From: Mangrovicoccus sp.
GTDB lineage: Bacteria > Pseudomonadota > Alphaproteobacteria > Rhodobacterales > Rhodobacteraceae
Reading direction: 5' to 3'
Length of the DNA stretch: 34,310 nucleotides
Assembly: GCA_025800345.1 (NCBI GenBank)
Contig: JAOXSB010000118.1
Location: 1 to 34,310 of the forward strand
Shown: positions 8,451 to 16,422 of the stretch, piece after piece
How positions within the stretch are numbered: position 1 is the first letter of the stretch
Layout: every line of letters begins with the position of its first letter
Position numbers and translations under genes: made by a program
The notes under the pieces: generated by a model
Told to the model about the DNA's origin: nothing
What the model saw: only the letters and a program-made list of their open reading frames with translations
The model's database searches: none

Positions 8451-9488
8451 TTAGGCTTGAGTGGGCGCGGCGATCACCCCAAGGGCCAGCATCGCCAAAG
8501 GCTGGACGGCTTTGCCAAGCGCCAGCGCTTTTGTGTTAGACGCATTCCCGCCAAGGGCGCGTTTATAAACCCCCTGCACAATGGCAGCGAGGCGGAAATA
8601 GGCGAAGGCTAGGTAGAAATGCCAATTCTCGATCCTGTCGATCCCGCGCAATTGGCAATACTGGGCGATGAGCTCTTCTTCGCTCGGAATGCCCAGCTCG
8701 CTGCGATCGACCCCCAAAAGCCCCCGGACCTCGCCCATGGAGGGCAAGCGCAGACACATGCAGATATAGCCCAGATCGGCCATGGGATGGCCTAGGGTCG
8801 AGAGCTCCCAATCCAGAACCGCGATGATCTCGGACGCATCGGGTTTGAAGATGAAATTGTCCAGGCGGTAATCGCCATGGATCAAACTGACTGTCCCATC
8901 ATCTTCGGGCAGGTTTCGGCCAAGCCAATCGATCAGCTGTTCGATCTCGTCGATCTTATCCACTTCGGCGGCGCGGTATTGTTTGACCCAACGATCATAT
9001 TGCCGCTCAAAGTAATTGCCGGGCTTGCCATAATCGGCCAGGCCCACCTCGGCCACATCCACAGAATGCAGGGCGGCCAGAACGCGAATGATCTCGTTAT
9101 AGATCGGAGCGCGGTCGGTTTTTCCCAGTTCCTTCAGGGCAGGATCCCAGAAAATACGGCCCTTTTCAAAGCTCATAATATAGAACATCGAGCCGATGAT
9201 GCTGTCATCTTCGCAAAGCAGCATTGGCGTTGCCACCGGCACATCGCTGTCTTTTAGCGCGCTGAGCACAGCATATTCGCGATCCACCGCATGGGCCGAG
9301 GGCAGCAATTTGCCTGGCGGTTTGCGCCGCAGCACATATTCGCCCGAGGCGGCGGTGAGCAAATAAGTTGGGTTTGATTGCCCGCCTGCGAATTTCTCCG
9401 CGTTTAGCGGCCCTTCAAAACCAGGCAAATGAGCGCTGAGATAGTTGGAAAGCAGGTCTGTATCCAGCTCCATGGAATGCGCGGACAT
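8451..9488 (-). CDS. APH-fold phosphotransferase (hydroxyacyl-CoA kinase-like, ACAD10/LvaA relative)
   Basis: A 345-residue kinase of the aminoglycoside-phosphotransferase/choline-kinase fold. It has the Brenner motif LIHGDYRLDNFIF (catalytic Asp in HGD, metal-binding Asn) near residue 205, VLDWELSTLGHPMADLGYI (the Mg-binding DWE) near 225-243, and an N-terminal ATP-lobe FAGGQSNPTYLL. This subgroup clusters with acyl-CoA dehydrogenases rather than with antibiotic resistance; known relatives are LvaA of the Pseudomonas putida levulinate pathway and the kinase domain of ACAD10/11, which phosphorylate 4-hydroxyacyl-CoA. It is first in the operon, has a GGGGAGGG ribosome site, and diverges from a LysR gene. 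Substrate is inferred from context. Confidence 0.88.
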   Translation of the reverse strand: MSAHSMELDTDLLSNYLSAHLPGFEGPLNAEKFAGGQSNPTYLLTAASGEYVLRRKPPGKLLPSAHAVDREYAVLSALKDSDVPVATPMLLCEDDSIIGSMFYIMSFEKGRIFWDPALKELGKTDRAPIYNEIIRVLAALHSVDVAEVGLADYGKPGNYFERQYDRWVKQYRAAEVDKIDEIEQLIDWLGRNLPEDDGTVSLIHGDYRLDNFIFKPDASEIIAVLDWELSTLGHPMADLGYICMCLRLPSMGEVRGLLGVDRSELGIPSEEELIAQYCQLRGIDRIENWHFYLAFAYFRLAAIVQGVYKRALGGNASNTKALALGKAVQPLAMLALGVIAAPTQA

Positions 9489-9546
9489 ACGTTCAACACC
9501 CTCCCCGTGTCGTCGTTTTTTGCCATCGTAATCCAGTGGAGGGCAT

Positions 9547-9561
9547 TAATAAAATTTATTA
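9547..9561. promoter_or_regulatory. LysR-type operator candidate
   Basis: TAATAAA-A-TTTATTA is a perfect 15-base palindrome in the 100-base gap between the divergent kinase operon and the LysR gene. It contains T-N11-A spacing (for example T9546 to A9558), as LysR-type boxes do, and lies about 59 bases from the kinase start and 27-33 bases from the regulator start. Confidence 0.5.
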
Positions 9562-9588
9562 TACTGATCCTAGGTATTTTGATGGTGA

Positions 9589-10527
9589 ATGGCGATGGAT
9601 CTCTCACGGCTCGATCTAAATTTGTTTGTGGTGTTTGACGCCATCTATGCCGAGCGCAATATCACCCGCGCCGCGGCAAAGCTGTCGGTCACGCAACCGG
9701 CGGTTAGCAATGCCCTGGGCCGGTTGCGTAACGCGCTTGGCGATCCGCTATTTGTGAAAACAAGTGCAGGCATGCAGCCCACGGCCCTTGCCGAAAGCAT
9801 TGCAGGCCCGATTTCCGAAGCCCTGTATTTGATGAGCGTGGCCACCACCCAAAGCAGCTTGTTTGATCCACAAAACAGCCGCCGGGTATTTCGCCTGAGC
9901 CTGCTAGACCCCTATGACTCCCTGGTATTGCCGCAATTGATCCGCCGCATTCGGGCCGAAGCCCCGCAGGTAGAGCTGCGCATCACGCGCACGGCCCGGT
10001 CGGATCTGCTGCGAGCATTGGAAAGCGGCGGGGTCGAGATCGCGGCAGAAGCGCCGTTAAAAGACACCACAGATCTGATTTATCACCCGATCCAGATGGA
10101 CAGATGGGTTTGCGCGCTGCGCCCAGATCACCCGGCCACCCAAGGCAGCTTGACCCTTGAGCGCTATCTATCGCTGTCGCATCTGCATGTTTCCAACCGG
10201 CCCAATGATGACGCGCCGGTGGATATTGCGCTGCGGCGCATGGGCAAAACCCGCAAGATCAGTCTGCGGATGCAGCAGTACAATCTGGTCAATGATGCGG
10301 TGCGGGGCACCGATTTAGCGGTGACCCTTACCGAAGGGTTGGCTCGGCATCTGGGGCTGAAGGTGCGGCCCTTACCGATCCAGCTGCCCGGGTTAGAGCT
10401 GCGCCTTTATCGCCATAAGCGTTCGGATGCGGATGCGGCCGCGCTGTGGATGTTTGATCTGACCATTTCGCTTTTTAAAACGCTCAACAGCTCGCGCGGC
10501 CAAGATGCGCCAGGGGAAGGGGCTTAG
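9589..10527 (+). CDS. LysR family transcriptional regulator
   Basis: A 312-residue LysR-type regulator. The N-terminal winged helix is clear: LSRLDLNLFVVFDAIYAERN, then RAAAKLSVTQPAVSNALGRL as recognition helix region (about residues 26-46). Residues about 95-300 form the periplasmic-binding-protein-like effector domain. It diverges from the APH-ACAD-SDR-SDR operon and probably controls it together with its own gene. An internal ATG at 9595 (MDLSRLDLNL) is the more usual LysR beginning and may be the real start. Its stop codon (TAG 10525-10527) overlaps the stop of the convergent hydrolase gene. Effector unknown. Confidence 0.9.
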   Translation: MAMDLSRLDLNLFVVFDAIYAERNITRAAAKLSVTQPAVSNALGRLRNALGDPLFVKTSAGMQPTALAESIAGPISEALYLMSVATTQSSLFDPQNSRRVFRLSLLDPYDSLVLPQLIRRIRAEAPQVELRITRTARSDLLRALESGGVEIAAEAPLKDTTDLIYHPIQMDRWVCALRPDHPATQGSLTLERYLSLSHLHVSNRPNDDAPVDIALRRMGKTRKISLRMQQYNLVNDAVRGTDLAVTLTEGLARHLGLKVRPLPIQLPGLELRLYRHKRSDADAAALWMFDLTISLFKTLNSSRGQDAPGEGA

Positions 10528-11687
10528 AGCCCGTCCACGATCTGACGAAAGATATCAATATTCTCGCGCGACACCTCCGGGCTGCGGAATTTTCGATCAG
10601 CAGCGGTGGAGACGATTACAACCCCTTCGGGCTCGCTGATATAGATATATTGCCCATAGATCCCGCGGCCCAGATATTCCCGTTCGCGCAGATCTTCGGG
10701 CATCCACCATTGATAGCCGTATTTGAACTCTCCCGGTCCGGTGGGGGCTTGCGGTGATGTAGAGGCCAAGATCCAATCGCGCGGCACAATCTGGCGACCT
10801 CGCCATTCCCCTCCTTGGGCGATCATCTGGCCAAAACGGGCATAATCGCGGGTGGTGAAATTCAAACCGCCCAGCACAAAGGCCGTGCCCGCGCCATCGG
10901 TCAGGTAATGAGGCTCTTGCTCCAGCGCGAGGGGTTGCAGGATTTTCTCATTAAGCAGCTCTGGAATGCTGCGCCCGGTTGCGCCGCGGATCACCATGCC
11001 CAAAACATGGGTATCAATAGAGGTATATTGCCAATCGCTGCCAGGCTCGGTGAATGTCTGGGTGATGGACAGCGCGAAATCATCCATCGTGTGGCCAAGG
11101 GCAAGCACCCGGCCCATACGGTTAATATCGCTGTGATAGTCTAGATAATCCTCGTCGAATTCCACACCGCTGGACATGGTCAGCACCTGGCGGATGGTCA
11201 CCCCATCATAAGCGGCATCGGCCAGGGATGGCGTGTAGTCCGACGCGAGATCATCAAGCGAGGCAATAGCGCCTTCTTCAAGCATTATACCCATCAAGGC
11301 GGAAAGATAGCTTTTGGCAACGGACCAGCTGATGCGCAGATCTTCGGGTTTGGTGCCTTGGTAATATTCCTCGAACACGATCTCACCGTCTTTCAGGACC
11401 AAAAGCGAGGTCACGCTGCGGGCGTCGAGCCATTGATCAACCGTGGCGGGAAGTTCCGCTTTCGCCCCTTGAGGCAATGGGCTTGGGGTGGCTGAGCTGA
11501 GCGGCAGGGGTGCAATGGGGAATAGCGCCTGCATATTGGAAAAGTTTTCAACAATGTTGCCTTCGTCAAAAAGGCTGTTAACCGCCAGCAGGCGGGTGAT
11601 TTCTTCGCGTTTCCACAGCCCCAAAGCCACGGCACCAATAAACAGCACAAGCAAGGTGCGGCCCAGCCATTTTCCCAATGCGCGCAT
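10524..11687 (-). CDS. Membrane-anchored serine hydrolase, beta-lactamase class C fold
   Basis: A 387-residue protein of the class C beta-lactamase/penicillin-binding-like family. Residues 9-25 (GRTLLVLFIGAVALGLW) are an N-terminal membrane anchor. The catalytic Ser-x-x-Lys is S122-V-A-K125 in SWSVAKSYLSAL, and the second motif is Y221-T-S223 in YTSIDTHVLG, i.e. Tyr-x-Ser rather than Tyr-x-Asn. The third motif is probably GRGIYGQYIYI near the C-terminus, with no canonical Lys-Thr-Gly. This pattern is closer to esterase or 6-aminohexanoate-dimer-hydrolase-like members than to true beta-lactamases, so antibiotic resistance should not be assumed. The frame extends to 11723, but GGGAG lies seven bases before ATG 11687. 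Substrate unknown. Confidence 0.87.
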   Translation of the reverse strand: MRALGKWLGRTLLVLFIGAVALGLWKREEITRLLAVNSLFDEGNIVENFSNMQALFPIAPLPLSSATPSPLPQGAKAELPATVDQWLDARSVTSLLVLKDGEIVFEEYYQGTKPEDLRISWSVAKSYLSALMGIMLEEGAIASLDDLASDYTPSLADAAYDGVTIRQVLTMSSGVEFDEDYLDYHSDINRMGRVLALGHTMDDFALSITQTFTEPGSDWQYTSIDTHVLGMVIRGATGRSIPELLNEKILQPLALEQEPHYLTDGAGTAFVLGGLNFTTRDYARFGQMIAQGGEWRGRQIVPRDWILASTSPQAPTGPGEFKYGYQWWMPEDLREREYLGRGIYGQYIYISEPEGVVIVSTAADRKFRSPEVSRENIDIFRQIVDGL

Positions 11688-11776
11688 TATGTTTCTCCCA
11701 ATGTCTTGGGCATTAGAAAGCATGGCAGGGCGCTTGGCACCAGGGAAAGCCGGTTGGCGTGCAAAGTTTGACGATA

Positions 11777-11799
11777 AAGGGGCGGTGGCACCGCCCCTT
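11777..11799 (-). terminator. Rho-independent terminator of the RND operon
   Basis: AAGGGGCGGTG and CACCGCCCCTT are perfect 11-base arms with a minimal loop, just after the RND stop (11810). On the minus strand the stem is followed by TTTATC, a short U-tract. Confidence 0.65.
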
Positions 11800-11809
11800 C
11801 AAGCATCGT

Positions 11810-14800
11810 CTATGTGGTGGCCGGTGCCGCAGTGAAGACGGTTTTATCCCGCTGCCCGCGCATGAAGAACACGTAATAGAACACCGGCGCGGCCACCAAG
11901 GTTAGGATCGAGGCAAAGGCCAACCCGCCCATGATGGTGATCGCCATGGATTGGAAAAACGCATCGGTGATCAATGGCACCATGCCCAAGATCGTGGTCG
12001 CGGCCGCCAGCACAACGGGCCGCAGCCTGGATGTGGAGGCAAGGGTGATCGCATCGGGCAAAGACCAATCGGGGTTTTCCGCGCGGACCAAATCAATTTC
12101 TTCCACCAGCACGATACCGTTTTTGATCAGCATCCCTGATAGGGAAAGAAGCCCAAGCAAGGCGGTGAAGGTAAATGGCAAGCCCGTGCCCAAAAGACCC
12201 AAGCTCACGCCATTCACCGACATGGGCACCAAGAGCCAAATGATCAGCGGCTGGCGCAGCGCGTTGAAAAGCAGCACCGAGATCAGCACCATAATGATCA
12301 AGCTGGCAGGCAATTGACGGGCCAAGCTGACCTGCGCTTCGCGAGAGCTTTCATATTCCCCGCCCCAGACCATTTTATAGCCAGACGGGATTTCCATCGC
12401 CTCAATCGCGTCTTGGATTTCCCCATGCACTGTGGCGGCCAACATGCCTGGCGCGATATCGGCCCCGACGGTCACGGTGTAAACCCGATCCCGGCGCATG
12501 ACCAAAGTGTCTTGAGGCTCAAAGATCAACCCATCCGTGGCCTGTTCAAAGGGCACCAACACATTGCCCGCATCGCTATAGATCCCGTGATCCACCAAGG
12601 CGATCTCCGCCTCTGGATCGGCCCGCACGATGATGGGGATTTGGCGGTCGCCCTCACGATAGCTGCCCGAAAGCAACCCGGTGGTGGCATAGCGCAGCGT
12701 GCCGGTCACATCATCACGAGAGATCCCAGCCTCTTGCGCACGCTCAATGGCATAAACCGGGCGCAGGATCTGTTCCTTCTCCCGCCAATCCAAATGCGGC
12801 GACAAGATGTTTTCTGAGCTGTCGATCATGCGTTGTTTGGCGTTATCTGCAAGATCGCGCAGCACTTCGGGATCGGGGCCAGAAAACCGCGCTTGGATCG
12901 GCACGCCCACCGGCGGACCAAAGGCCAAACGTTTCGCCCGCACTTCGACATCTGGCAGGGTTTGCGCGGCAAAGGCATCTAGCCGGTCGATCAGATCAGG
13001 AATTTCCTCAATCGACGCGGTGCGCACGATGACCTGACCATGGCTTGGGTTGGGCTCTTTGGTTTCGTAGGTCAACATGAACCGCGCCGCGCCCTGGCCC
13101 ATAAAGGCGGTGGTCGACACCACCTCTTCTTGCTCGGCCAGCCATTCTTCGATCACCTGCATCTGCGCAGAGGTGGTATGGATTGAGGCCCCTTGTTCGA
13201 GTTTGAAATTCACGAAAAAGAGCGGCGTGTTGCTATCGGGAAAGAACTGCTGCCGGATCTGCCCGAACATGCCGAAACAGGCGATGGTGATCACCAAGAG
13301 CGCCGGGATCACCAGCCACCAGATTTTCAGGCAAACCCGCAGCATCGCGCCATAGGCTCGGAAGATCACCCCATCATAAGCGTCACCCGCATCGGCGCTG
13401 CCCTGAACAAAGAAATAATGCCCCAAAAGCGGCGTGACCGTCAGGGCCAAAAGCCATGAGAGCAGCAGAGAGATCCCAATCACCGCAAAGAGCGAGAAAA
13501 GGAACTCGCCCGTGGCATCAGGGCTCAGACCAATGCCGGCAAAGGCCATGATCCCGATCACCGTGGCTCCAAGCAGCGGGATTTGGGTTTTTGAGGCCAC
13601 ATCTTGCGATGCTTCGCGGGAATTCACGCCCCGGCGCATGGCCACTTGCATACCTTCGGCCACCACGATGGCGTTATCCACCAGCATCCCCATGGCGATG
13701 ATCAACGCGCCCAGCGAGATCCGTTCCATTTCGATGGAGAAAATCGCCATGAAGAACAGCGTTCCCACCACGGTCAGCAGCAATGTGGACCCAACAACAA
13801 TCGCCGCGCGCCAGCCCATGAACAGGGCCAGAACCCCAACCACGATGGCGACAGACATGGCCAGGCTGACCATGAAATCATTGGAAGCGTCTTCCACAAC
13901 TTTATGCTGTTGATAGATCGGGTGCAGCTCGACCCCGGCCGGGATGAGCGGCGCAAGCTCGGCCAATTTCTGATCGGCGCGATAGCCCACATCCACAATA
14001 TTTTCGCTGCTCAAACCCGCCACACCCAGGGTGAAGGCTTCGACCCCGTCAAAGCGGATCAGCAGGTTCGGCTGAGCTTCGCGCCCGCGATAGACATCCG
14101 AGAAATCCGACAGATTCAGGATTTGACCGGCCGCGCCCAGGGTTAGGCCCGCAATCTCATCGACGGAGTCATTGCCATCGGGGCCTTGGATCAGCACGCG
14201 CCCGTCATCGGACAGGATACTGCCCCCATCGGTCAGCGAATCCGCCGTGGCAATGGCCTGTTGCAGGGCCTGGGGCGGGATATTCAAATTGGTGGTCAGC
14301 GCCGCATTGGGCTCCACATAGATGACCTCATCAGGCACCCCATCCACGGTCACATCGGCAACGCCCGGCACGGTGAGCAATTCGCGGCGTAAAAACCGCG
14401 AGAGCTCGTAAATCTCGCGATCTTCAAAGCCAGGGGCCGTGACCGCGTAATAGATCCCGAACACATCGCCGAAACCGTCATTCACAAAGGGCCGCGAGGC
14501 GGCCGAAGGCAGGCGGGCATCGCCAACTCGGTTGCGCAGTTTGGTCCAAATCTCGGGCAATTCTTCGCCGTCAAAATGGTTTTTCATATCCACGGTGATC
14601 CAAGACAGGCCCGGCTGGTTGGTGGAACGGATCTCGTCCACCTCGCCCATTTTCTGGATCTCGGATTCAATTGGCTCCGTAACCTCTCGGGCCACGTCAA
14701 AAGCCGAGGCCCCCGGATATTGGGTGACGACTACGGCAGATTTGATGGTGAAAGCGGGATCTTCGAGACGACCAAGGGAGGAAAACCCCCAAAGCCCGCC

Positions 14801-14869
14801 CAGCAAACAGGCCAGAATAATGATCCAGGTATAGATCGGCCGTTCAATAGAGAGACGTGCAATGCTCAT
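11810..14869 (-). CDS. RND efflux transporter permease subunit
   Basis: A 1019-residue inner-membrane proton-driven pump of the AcrB/HAE superfamily. The start SIARLSIERPIYTWIIILAC is the usual cytoplasmic tip plus TM1. Two large periplasmic loops flank a membrane block with the TM4 motif MLVDNAIVVAEGM, where the first of AcrB's two Asp residues is kept and the second is Asn, as in many RND subfamilies. The C-terminal half repeats the fold (SGMLIKNGIVLVEEIDLVRA). Length is full. The ATG at 14869 has GAGG seven bases upstream, 13 nt after the adaptor's stop. No TolC-type outer membrane partner is encoded here, so a shared TolC is expected. Substrate cannot be told from sequence. Confidence 0.95.
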   Translation of the reverse strand: MSIARLSIERPIYTWIIILACLLGGLWGFSSLGRLEDPAFTIKSAVVVTQYPGASAFDVAREVTEPIESEIQKMGEVDEIRSTNQPGLSWITVDMKNHFDGEELPEIWTKLRNRVGDARLPSAASRPFVNDGFGDVFGIYYAVTAPGFEDREIYELSRFLRRELLTVPGVADVTVDGVPDEVIYVEPNAALTTNLNIPPQALQQAIATADSLTDGGSILSDDGRVLIQGPDGNDSVDEIAGLTLGAAGQILNLSDFSDVYRGREAQPNLLIRFDGVEAFTLGVAGLSSENIVDVGYRADQKLAELAPLIPAGVELHPIYQQHKVVEDASNDFMVSLAMSVAIVVGVLALFMGWRAAIVVGSTLLLTVVGTLFFMAIFSIEMERISLGALIIAMGMLVDNAIVVAEGMQVAMRRGVNSREASQDVASKTQIPLLGATVIGIMAFAGIGLSPDATGEFLFSLFAVIGISLLLSWLLALTVTPLLGHYFFVQGSADAGDAYDGVIFRAYGAMLRVCLKIWWLVIPALLVITIACFGMFGQIRQQFFPDSNTPLFFVNFKLEQGASIHTTSAQMQVIEEWLAEQEEVVSTTAFMGQGAARFMLTYETKEPNPSHGQVIVRTASIEEIPDLIDRLDAFAAQTLPDVEVRAKRLAFGPPVGVPIQARFSGPDPEVLRDLADNAKQRMIDSSENILSPHLDWREKEQILRPVYAIERAQEAGISRDDVTGTLRYATTGLLSGSYREGDRQIPIIVRADPEAEIALVDHGIYSDAGNVLVPFEQATDGLIFEPQDTLVMRRDRVYTVTVGADIAPGMLAATVHGEIQDAIEAMEIPSGYKMVWGGEYESSREAQVSLARQLPASLIIMVLISVLLFNALRQPLIIWLLVPMSVNGVSLGLLGTGLPFTFTALLGLLSLSGMLIKNGIVLVEEIDLVRAENPDWSLPDAITLASTSRLRPVVLAAATTILGMVPLITDAFFQSMAITIMGGLAFASILTLVAAPVFYYVFFMRGQRDKTVFTAAPATT

Positions 14870-14882
14870 CAGCTGGCCTCAC

Positions 14883-15929
14883 TTAATTCGCAAAGCCGCG
14901 AAAGCGGCGCACGGTCATGCCATCGGCGAGGATGGAGACTCCGCTGGCCACCAGCTCTTGCCCGCTTTCCAGACCAGAGAGTATCCGCACACGCCCATCT
15001 TCGGTGGGGGCGATCTCGACATTGACCAAACGCAAACTGCCCTCTTCGGCCCCGGCGGGCTCAAACAGCATGACCTGCGATTGTCCATCATTGGCGGTCA
15101 AAATCGCGGAATGGGGGATCACAGGCCCGATATCATGGGGGGTGAGCTGGGCCAGAACTGTCACTGAAGATCCCGGCAGGATCAGGCGCCCTTCGGGCGG
15201 GGTCATGCCCAGGGTGATCAGCACGGTTTGCCCCACTTCAGAGGTTTCCGCGTTATATTCTAAAACCGTGAGAGGAAAGCGATCTTCGACCAAGGGAAAT
15301 TCCGCCCAAAGCTCTGGCGGCTGGTTCTGACCTGCAGCTTGAAAAAGGATCTCGGGCACATCGATTTCGATATGCAGCTCGGACATATCGTGCAGACGCA
15401 CCACTGGCGTGCCGGCCTCAATGGTGGTGAAATTGGCCACAGTGCGCACAGCGATCAAACTGTCGAAGGGCGCATGCAAACTGGCTTGCTCCATGGCGCG
15501 CTCTGCGTTGCGCAGGGCAATCGCGGCCAATTGCGCCTCGGTTGTGGCGTCATCAATGCTGACCTTACTGGCGGCGCTGCCGCTCAGTTGTTTCAGGCGC
15601 GCCAAAGTGCGGTCCACCTGATCTTTCCGGGCTTTGGCTTGGTCCAGCGCCAGTTGAAAAGGTTCAAGATCCAGCTCTGCGATCAACCCGTCTTTGGGGA
15701 CAGAGCCGCCTTCGACGACGGGGAATTTGACCACTTGCCCATCCACCTGAAAGGCCAGATCCACGGTTTCGCGGGCCACCACCCGGCCGAAAAACCGCCG
15801 CGTGACAGCGCTATCGGCGGCATCCACCGCGATGATCTTGGCCAAAGGGGGCTGTTCCTCTGCCCCTGCAAAATCTGCGAGTGCAAGCACCATGGCGGCA
15901 CAGATCGCTAAAACCCATCCAAAACGCAT
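14883..15929 (-). CDS. RND efflux periplasmic adaptor (HlyD/MFP family)
   Basis: A 348-residue membrane-fusion protein that links the RND pump to an outer-membrane channel. Residues 1-23 (MRFGWVLAICAAMVLALADF, then AGA) are a cleavable signal peptide with no lipobox Cys, so it is a soluble periplasmic adaptor. The barrel-sandwich half motif VDLAFQVDGQVVKFPVVEGG and GLIAELDLEPFQLALDQAKA lead into a helical hairpin, then HAPFDSLIAVRTV and beta-barrel residues. The ATG at 15929 has GGAG eight bases upstream. It is the first gene of the two-gene efflux operon, with a TetR-operator-like dyad about 90 bases upstream. Confidence 0.93.
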   Translation of the reverse strand: MRFGWVLAICAAMVLALADFAGAEEQPPLAKIIAVDAADSAVTRRFFGRVVARETVDLAFQVDGQVVKFPVVEGGSVPKDGLIAELDLEPFQLALDQAKARKDQVDRTLARLKQLSGSAASKVSIDDATTEAQLAAIALRNAERAMEQASLHAPFDSLIAVRTVANFTTIEAGTPVVRLHDMSELHIEIDVPEILFQAAGQNQPPELWAEFPLVEDRFPLTVLEYNAETSEVGQTVLITLGMTPPEGRLILPGSSVTVLAQLTPHDIGPVIPHSAILTANDGQSQVMLFEPAGAEEGSLRLVNVEIAPTEDGRVRILSGLESGQELVASGVSILADGMTVRRFRGFAN

Positions 15930-16015
15930 CGGTATCTCTCCATAGGGAACTGCACATGGATCTGGCAGCCAGCAATTGCGCGATTACCCCCAAGGCGGAT
16001 CTGCCCGGGAAAAAT

Positions 16016-16033
16016 CTGTACCGATTAGTACAG
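16016..16033. promoter_or_regulatory. TetR-type operator candidate upstream of the RND operon
   Basis: CTGTAC-CGATTA-GTACAG is a perfect 6-base inverted repeat, extended after one mismatch on each side by AAAA/TTTT. TACCGATT-type dyads of this kind are common targets of TetR/AcrR repressors before efflux genes in alphaproteobacteria. It lies 87-104 bases upstream of the adaptor start. The only TetR sequence nearby is a frameshifted remnant (16905-17069). Confidence 0.5.
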
Positions 16034-16223
16034 TTTTTGGCGAATTTGATAGTCGCTCCGTAGCGTCATAAGCTTAATAGTGGGCTGAGCACGGGTCACG
16101 TATCAGTAAGCGCGCGTAGTGATCCCAGCGGATTTGACGAATTTTATAAAGGGGAGAAGGGGTTTGGCGACATTGCTACGGGCGAGCGCCAAATATGCGG
16201 CACGACCCCAATACGGAGGTCGG

Positions 16224-16256
16224 GCCAGTTTTTCATCTGTCTAAACTCAAACTGGC
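16224..16256 (-). terminator. Hairpin downstream of the lasso-like precursor gene
   Basis: GCCAGTTT and AAACTGGC are perfect 8-base arms around a 17-base loop, beginning 6 bases after the stop codon of the small gene at 16262. There is no U-tract, so it may be an mRNA-stabilising 3' hairpin or weak terminator rather than a classical one. Confidence 0.4.
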
Positions 16257-16261
16257 AGAGA

Positions 16262-16396
16262 TTAGGACAGGGTAATTTCCGTAACCGGGGTACCTGCACA
16301 GAAGCACGCATCCAGGATCGTTCCAGTTTTGCCTGCTTGGGTCAGATTTTCCACAGAACCATGCAACACAACTTGGGGCTTGATGTAGGGTTTCAT
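16262..16396 (-). CDS. Lasso-peptide-like RiPP precursor (orphan)
   Basis: A 44-residue peptide, starting MKPYIKPQVVLHGSVE and ending ILDACFCAGTPVTEITLS. The leader has the lasso signature Tyr-x-x-Pro (Y4, P7), hydrophobic VVL, Gly13, then LTQ at 18-20 with Thr at -2 if cleavage is after Gln20. The core would then be 24 residues starting Ala21 with Asp29 as core residue 9, the position used for the macrolactam ring in lasso peptides. Core residues 11 and 13 are Cys (Cys-Phe-Cys), unusual. ATG 16396 has GGAGA six bases upstream; an ATG at 16402 overlaps that site and is unlikely. A promoter-like pair and a palindrome lie upstream and a hairpin downstream, supporting a real transcription unit. 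No RRE protein, protease or cyclase gene is present in the window. Similar lone precursors occur in other bacteria; maturation in this strain is unproven. Confidence 0.72.
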   Translation of the reverse strand: MKPYIKPQVVLHGSVENLTQAGKTGTILDACFCAGTPVTEITLS

Positions 16397-16422
16397 AGAC
16401 ATTCTCCAAATTGAATGGGAGA

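Noticed and set aside
8451-9488. Aminoglycoside resistance gene
   Set aside because: The APH fold is shared, but the operon with acyl-CoA dehydrogenase and SDRs places it with hydroxyacyl-CoA kinases.
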